NCBI GenBank assembly: GCA_964370795.1
Contig: CAYJME010000055.1
Coordinates: 1 to 16,902 of the forward strand
DNA: 16,902 nucleotides
From: JAHFOW01 sp964370795
GTDB taxonomy: Bacteria > Planctomycetota > Brocadiia > Brocadiales > Brocadiaceae
Reading direction: 5' to 3'
Below the pieces are notes generated by a model that was not told the origin of the DNA, searched no databases, and saw only the letters and a program-made list of their open reading frames with translations. Shown piece after piece: positions 14,572 to 16,902 of the stretch (the stretch's first letter is position 1; every line of letters begins with the position of its first letter). Both the position numbers and the translations under genes were made by a program.

Positions 14572-14601
14572 TTGATGTGATGCTATAGAATATGGTAGAA
14601 T
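14572..14601 (+). promoter_or_regulatory. Candidate promoter for the carbonic anhydrase gene
   Basis: TTGATG (14572-14577), an 18-nt spacer and TAGAAT (14596-14601) resemble a sigma-70 promoter. The start would be near 14608, giving a leader of about 50 nt that includes the strong AAGGAGG ribosome binding site. Confidence 0.45.
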
Positions 14602-14657
14602 TTATTTTATTTATTTTGTTTCCTTAGAACAAGAATACATACTTTAAGGAGGAATCG

Positions 14658-15440
14658 ATGCGTATTTTTGTGTATATTTTTTTGACAGCTACTTTTATTT
14701 TATTCTTACCTTTTACGGCAGCAACGACTTTGTTCGCCAATTCAGACGAACATGGACAACCGTTTCCCTGGAGCTACGAAGGAGAATGCGGACCAGAGCA
14801 CTGGGGTGAACTAATACATGAGTATTGCAACTGCAAAGTTGGTGACATACAATCACCGATCGGTATTTCTGTAGCAGAAAAGGCCCACCTGGAAAGTATA
14901 AACTTTCATTACTACCCTACCCCTCTGAAGATCTTAAATAATGGTCATACTATACAGATAAACTATGGGTGCGGCAGTTCCATATCTGTCGGTAACAAGA
15001 AGTACGAACTCATGCAATTCCACTTTCACACTCCGAGTGAACACAAAATACACGGCAAATCCTACGCTATGGAGGCACATTTAGTACATAAGGGTGCGCG
15101 TGGAGAATTAGCTGTTATCGCCATACTCATTGAGGAAGGCAAAGAAAGTGCATTCATTAAAACCCTATGGAGTAATTTTCCAAAAGAAGTGGGTAAAGAG
15201 CATGTTGTATCTGATGTAAGAATATGTGCGAGTCAACTCCTTCCAAAGAACACCTCGGCATATTATACCTATACTGGTTCACTTACCACACCGCCTTGCA
15301 GTGAAGGTGTAAATTGGTTTATCCTGAAGGAACCTATTGAGGTATCGAAGGTAGGGGTGAACAAATTTACTTCACTTTTCAAACATGATGCCAGGCCGAT
15401 TCAACCTGTACATGGGCGTGTTGTTAAGGAAAGCGATTAA
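14658..15440 (+). CDS. Exported alpha-type carbonic anhydrase
   Basis: This enzyme interconverts CO2 and bicarbonate. The 260-residue protein has an N-terminal signal sequence (MRIFVYIFLTATFILFLPF...), so it acts in the periplasm or another extracytoplasmic compartment. The alpha-class fold is clear: WSYEGECGPEHWG, the QSPIGI motif at 66-71, zinc ligands His122 and His124 in QFHFHTPSEH and His141 in EAHLVH, and the SLTTPPCSEGVNW block at 208-220 with the gatekeeper threonine. Cys44 and Cys214 are placed for the disulfide common in this class; an extra pair at 57 and 59 is unusual. His97 in NNGHTIQ is a candidate proton-shuttle residue. The start is firm: AAGGAGG lies 5 nt before the ATG. The gene stands alone, with its own promoter-like sequence and a hairpin after it. 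In an autotroph it would serve inorganic carbon supply. Confidence 0.95.
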   Translation: MRIFVYIFLTATFILFLPFTAATTLFANSDEHGQPFPWSYEGECGPEHWGELIHEYCNCKVGDIQSPIGISVAEKAHLESINFHYYPTPLKILNNGHTIQINYGCGSSISVGNKKYELMQFHFHTPSEHKIHGKSYAMEAHLVHKGARGELAVIAILIEEGKESAFIKTLWSNFPKEVGKEHVVSDVRICASQLLPKNTSAYYTYTGSLTTPPCSEGVNWFILKEPIEVSKVGVNKFTSLFKHDARPIQPVHGRVVKESD

Positions 15441-15456
15441 CCACAACCTAAACATA

Positions 15457-15478
15457 AGGGGCGTTGCAATACGCCCCT
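15457..15478 (+). terminator. Perfect GC-rich hairpin after the carbonic anhydrase gene
   Basis: Arms AGGGGCGT (15457-15464) and ACGCCCCT (15471-15478) pair over 8 bp with a 6-nt loop TGCAAT. The hairpin sits 17 nt after the stop. No T tract follows, so it may act as a factor-independent pause, a barrier in both directions, or simply be a dispersed palindromic repeat. Confidence 0.6.
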
Positions 15479-15539
15479 CCATTTACATTGAATTTCCTGA
15501 ACATTAAATCAGGCCTTACTGCGACTTTAAAAATGTCCC

Positions 15540-15594
15540 TGTAGAGACGCAAAATCGTTCGACTGAGCTCACGACGAAGTCTTGCGTCTCTACA
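15540..15594. repeat. Palindromic repeat with a second element inside it
   Basis: Two outer arms, TGTAGAGACGCAA (15540-15552) and TTGCGTCTCTACA (15582-15594), are a perfect 13-bp inverted repeat. The 29 nt between them hold TTCG...CGAA ends around the 8-bp palindrome TGAGCTCA. A related but simpler copy, without the inner piece, is at 8529-8560. The structure looks like one mobile palindrome inserted into another. It lies between convergent genes, where it could also stop transcription from both sides. Confidence 0.7.
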
Positions 15595-15614
15595 ATATTC
15601 AAATTCCTTAAATA

Positions 15615-16133
15615 TTATACTACCGAGAGGGAACTTGCCTGAGGTCCCTTATCTCCCATTTCCTCCGTATAACGCACTTCCATTCCAATCTTGAGATTTT
15701 TGAATTCATTATTCCGTACGCTATGTTCATGGAAATAAACCTCACGGCCATCGTGCGTCGTAAGAAAGCCGTATCCCCTATCGGGAAAAAGCGAGCCTAT
15801 GCGGGCGTGTGGTACTTCTTCATGACGTTTCACTTCTCTGCGGTGCAGTTGCGCGTGGTCTTCTAACTTGCGGCGGGCAGCGTCAAAGGAATCCCTTATT
15901 GCCATATAAAGGTCCGGATTCGGTTCGCGCTTTATTATCAGCTCCGTGCCGGGAACCGTTATATCGATGTGTACATTATACAATGACCGCTTGGGTAATG
16001 CCTCCACAATAACCCGGCAGCTGGTGATCCTGTCGTAAAATTTATCTAACTTCCCGGCCTTTTCATTGATATCTGCTTTGATTGCTTCAGTAAGCTCCAC
16101 ATTACGCGCGGTAACTTGCAAAGGAAGTATCAT
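15615..16133 (-). CDS. Ribosome hibernation factor (HPF/RaiA-like) fused to a cold-shock-like domain
   Basis: A 172-residue fusion. Residues 1 to about 100 match the ribosome hibernation / sigma-54 modulation family: LQVTARNVELTEAIKADINEK, KLDKFYDRITSCRVIVEALP, YNVHIDITVPGTELIIKREPNPDLYMAIRDSFDAARRKLEDH. Residues about 110-172 form an OB-fold cold-shock-like domain: IGSLFPDRGYGFLTTHDGREVYFHEHSV, then a basic linker and a final strand. HPF proteins block the decoding channel and mRNA path of idle ribosomes; the cold-shock part could bind RNA, in place of the dimerisation domain of long HPF. The start is firm: GGAGGAG lies just before the ATG, behind a near-perfect promoter. Confidence 0.9.
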   Translation of the reverse strand: MILPLQVTARNVELTEAIKADINEKAGKLDKFYDRITSCRVIVEALPKRSLYNVHIDITVPGTELIIKREPNPDLYMAIRDSFDAARRKLEDHAQLHRREVKRHEEVPHARIGSLFPDRGYGFLTTHDGREVYFHEHSVRNNEFKNLKIGMEVRYTEEMGDKGPQASSLSVV

Positions 16134-16183
16134 GTTTCTCCTCCAAAAAAATCAAGTAACGTGTCTATGATACAAATGAAGTA

Positions 16184-16212
16184 ATTTTAGCAACCGATTC
16201 AGGGTATGTCAA
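16184..16212 (-). promoter_or_regulatory. Sigma-70 promoter for the hibernation-factor gene
   Basis: On the minus strand TTGACA (16212..16207), a 17-nt spacer and TAAAAT (16189..16184) form a near-consensus promoter. The start should be near 16177, with a leader of about 44 nt ending in GGAGGAG. The strength fits a gene that must be expressed at high level in resting cells. Confidence 0.75.
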
Positions 16213-16275
16213 TGCAAAGTAGGGAATAGGTTCATTATTTACTCAGTTTTGAGAGAACTGTCACGAATAAGAGAA

Positions 16276-16356
16276 CGGTTTAAGTGGATTAAACGGTTTA
16301 AACCGTTTAAACGGATTAAGCAGTTTAAGCGGTTCAAACGGCTTAAACCGTTTCCC
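16276..16356. repeat. Nine tandem 9-bp units (consensus CGGTTTAAA)
   Basis: The stretch divides exactly into nine 9-mers with no gaps: CGGTTTAAG, TGGATTAAA, CGGTTTAAA, CCGTTTAAA, CGGATTAAG, CAGTTTAAG, CGGTTCAAA, CGGCTTAAA and a decayed CCGTTTCCC. Because the unit is near-palindromic, positions 16289-16310 form a perfect 22-bp palindrome centred on GTTTAAAC. The array lies between divergent promoters and ends 11 bp before the -35 box of the rightward one. Read as codons, it would give Arg-Phe-Lys repeats, but no credible gene contains it. Confidence 0.85.
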
Positions 16357-16366
16357 GTTTTATTCC

Positions 16367-16394
16367 TTGACTCTTTTGTTCATTTACATATAAT
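16367..16394 (+). promoter_or_regulatory. Strong promoter for the aminotransferase gene
   Basis: TTGACT (16367-16372), a 16-nt spacer and a perfect TATAAT (16389-16394) form a sigma-70-type promoter. The start should be near 16401, leaving a leader of about 47 nt with AAGGA 9 nt before the ATG at 16448. The 9-bp repeat array lies immediately upstream. Confidence 0.75.
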
Positions 16395-16447
16395 AAAATT
16401 TTCTTTAAAAGTAACATTTTTATGTATATCTGAAAGGAATCATCGTT

Positions 16448-16902
16448 ATGAAGAAGAATTATTTATTTACGCCAGGCCCAACCATGGTACCCGCAGAGGT
16501 ATCGTTGGCCGAGGCGCTTCCCATGATCCATCACAGGACGCCACAGTTTTCTCAAATCTTTTACGAGGTGAGCGAGGACTTAAAATATCTCTTCCAGACA
16601 AAGACGGGCGAGGTCTTCACCCTCATGTCATCGGGCACAGGCGCCATGGAGGCATGCGTGGCAAATGTCATGGCCAGAGGACAAAAGGCGCTCGTGGTTA
16701 TCAGCGGAAAATTCGGCGAACGCTGGGCTGAACTCTGTAAATGTTTTGGTATCGAAACAATTACCATCGATGTTGAAAATGGCAAGGCCGTAAATCCATC
16801 GGACATTGAAGCAACCCTCAAGAAGACGAGCGGGATCAAGGTGGTATTTACCACCCAGAGCGAAACCTCAACCGGCGTTGTGCACGATATAAAGGCCATT
16901 TC
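16448..16902 (+). CDS. Class V aminotransferase, serine/alanine-glyoxylate type (5' part)
   Basis: The first 151 codons of a pyridoxal-phosphate enzyme are present and the frame is open at the window edge. The N-terminus NYLFTPGPTMVPAEV and the IHHRTPQFSQIFYEV stretch are typical of the serine-pyruvate / alanine-glyoxylate / serine-glyoxylate aminotransferase group, which also includes enzymes acting on phosphoserine-linked pathways. SSGTGAMEACVAN (about 62-74) is the PLP phosphate-binding turn, and FTTQSETSTGVVHDI near the edge is the conserved stretch before the PLP aspartate. The catalytic lysine lies beyond the window, so substrate cannot be assigned. AAGGA 9 nt upstream supports the ATG, and a strong promoter precedes it. 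It probably acts in serine and glycine metabolism. Confidence 0.92.
   Translation, partial: MKKNYLFTPGPTMVPAEVSLAEALPMIHHRTPQFSQIFYEVSEDLKYLFQTKTGEVFTLMSSGTGAMEACVANVMARGQKALVVISGKFGERWAELCKCFGIETITIDVENGKAVNPSDIEATLKKTSGIKVVFTTQSETSTGVVHDIKAI

Noticed and set aside
16276..16356. Repeat array as a CRISPR
   Set aside because: Units are 9 bp and contiguous with no spacers, and there are no cas genes in the window.
16249..16731. A 160-codon rightward frame reading Arg-Phe-Lys repeats
   Set aside because: It starts at TTG without a ribosome binding site, its first part is only the 9-bp repeat array, and the rest overlaps the aminotransferase gene in another frame.
1..16902. tRNA, rRNA, riboswitch or insertion sequence
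   Set aside because: No T-loop GTTCRANTC in a cloverleaf setting, no rRNA-like sequence, no recognised riboswitch core and no transposase motifs were seen in the spacers.

Overview
The window reads as a chromosomal segment of a moderate-GC, Gram-negative-type bacterium, most probably a planctomycete and possibly an anammox-type (Brocadiales-like) one. The strongest pointer is the 144-residue protein at 9768-10202, which looks like the Minf_1886 family, known mainly from Planctomycetes and Verrucomicrobia. A MoxR/trypsin-type conflict module, several exported proteins and short palindromic intergenic repeats fit that setting. The exact taxon is inference.

Left end (1-3828, minus strand). A tightly packed cassette encodes a Trypco1-like small protein, a trypsin-like protease fused to what looks like an inactivated STAND NTPase (iSTAND), and a MoxR-type AAA+ ATPase. 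A further gene probably starts at position 39 and runs off the window. This matches the NTP-dependent biological conflict systems described by comparative genomics. A possible small membrane protein and a secreted protein of unknown function lie upstream in the same orientation. This cassette is the most interesting part of the window.

Middle (about 4200-12730). A small toxin-antitoxin-like pair (DUF4258-like plus YgiT-type zinc finger) has a toxin gene that looks damaged at its 5' end. Next come tilS (lysidine synthase), possibly leaderless, and, overlapping it by 4 nt, a large exported SpoIID-type protein with added beta-sandwich and SH3-like domains. A rightward pair follows (DUF192 lipoprotein-like protein; SUMF1/FGE-fold protein without the usual catalytic cysteines). 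Then comes a leftward group: ricT/yaaT-like PSP1 protein, metG and the Minf_1886-like gene.

Right end (12730-16902). A secreted coiled-coil protein is followed 6 nt later by an SplB-like radical SAM protein that starts with TTG. Next are an exported alpha-carbonic anhydrase, a ribosome hibernation factor fused to a cold-shock-like domain (minus strand), and the 5' part of a class V aminotransferase that leaves the window. The two spaces around the hibernation-factor gene are rich in structure: a nested palindromic repeat downstream of carbonic anhydrase, and nine tandem 9-bp units just upstream of a strong promoter-like sequence for the aminotransferase.

No tRNA, rRNA, CRISPR array, intact transposase or replication origin was recognised. 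All functional names rest on motif recognition by eye, not on a database search.
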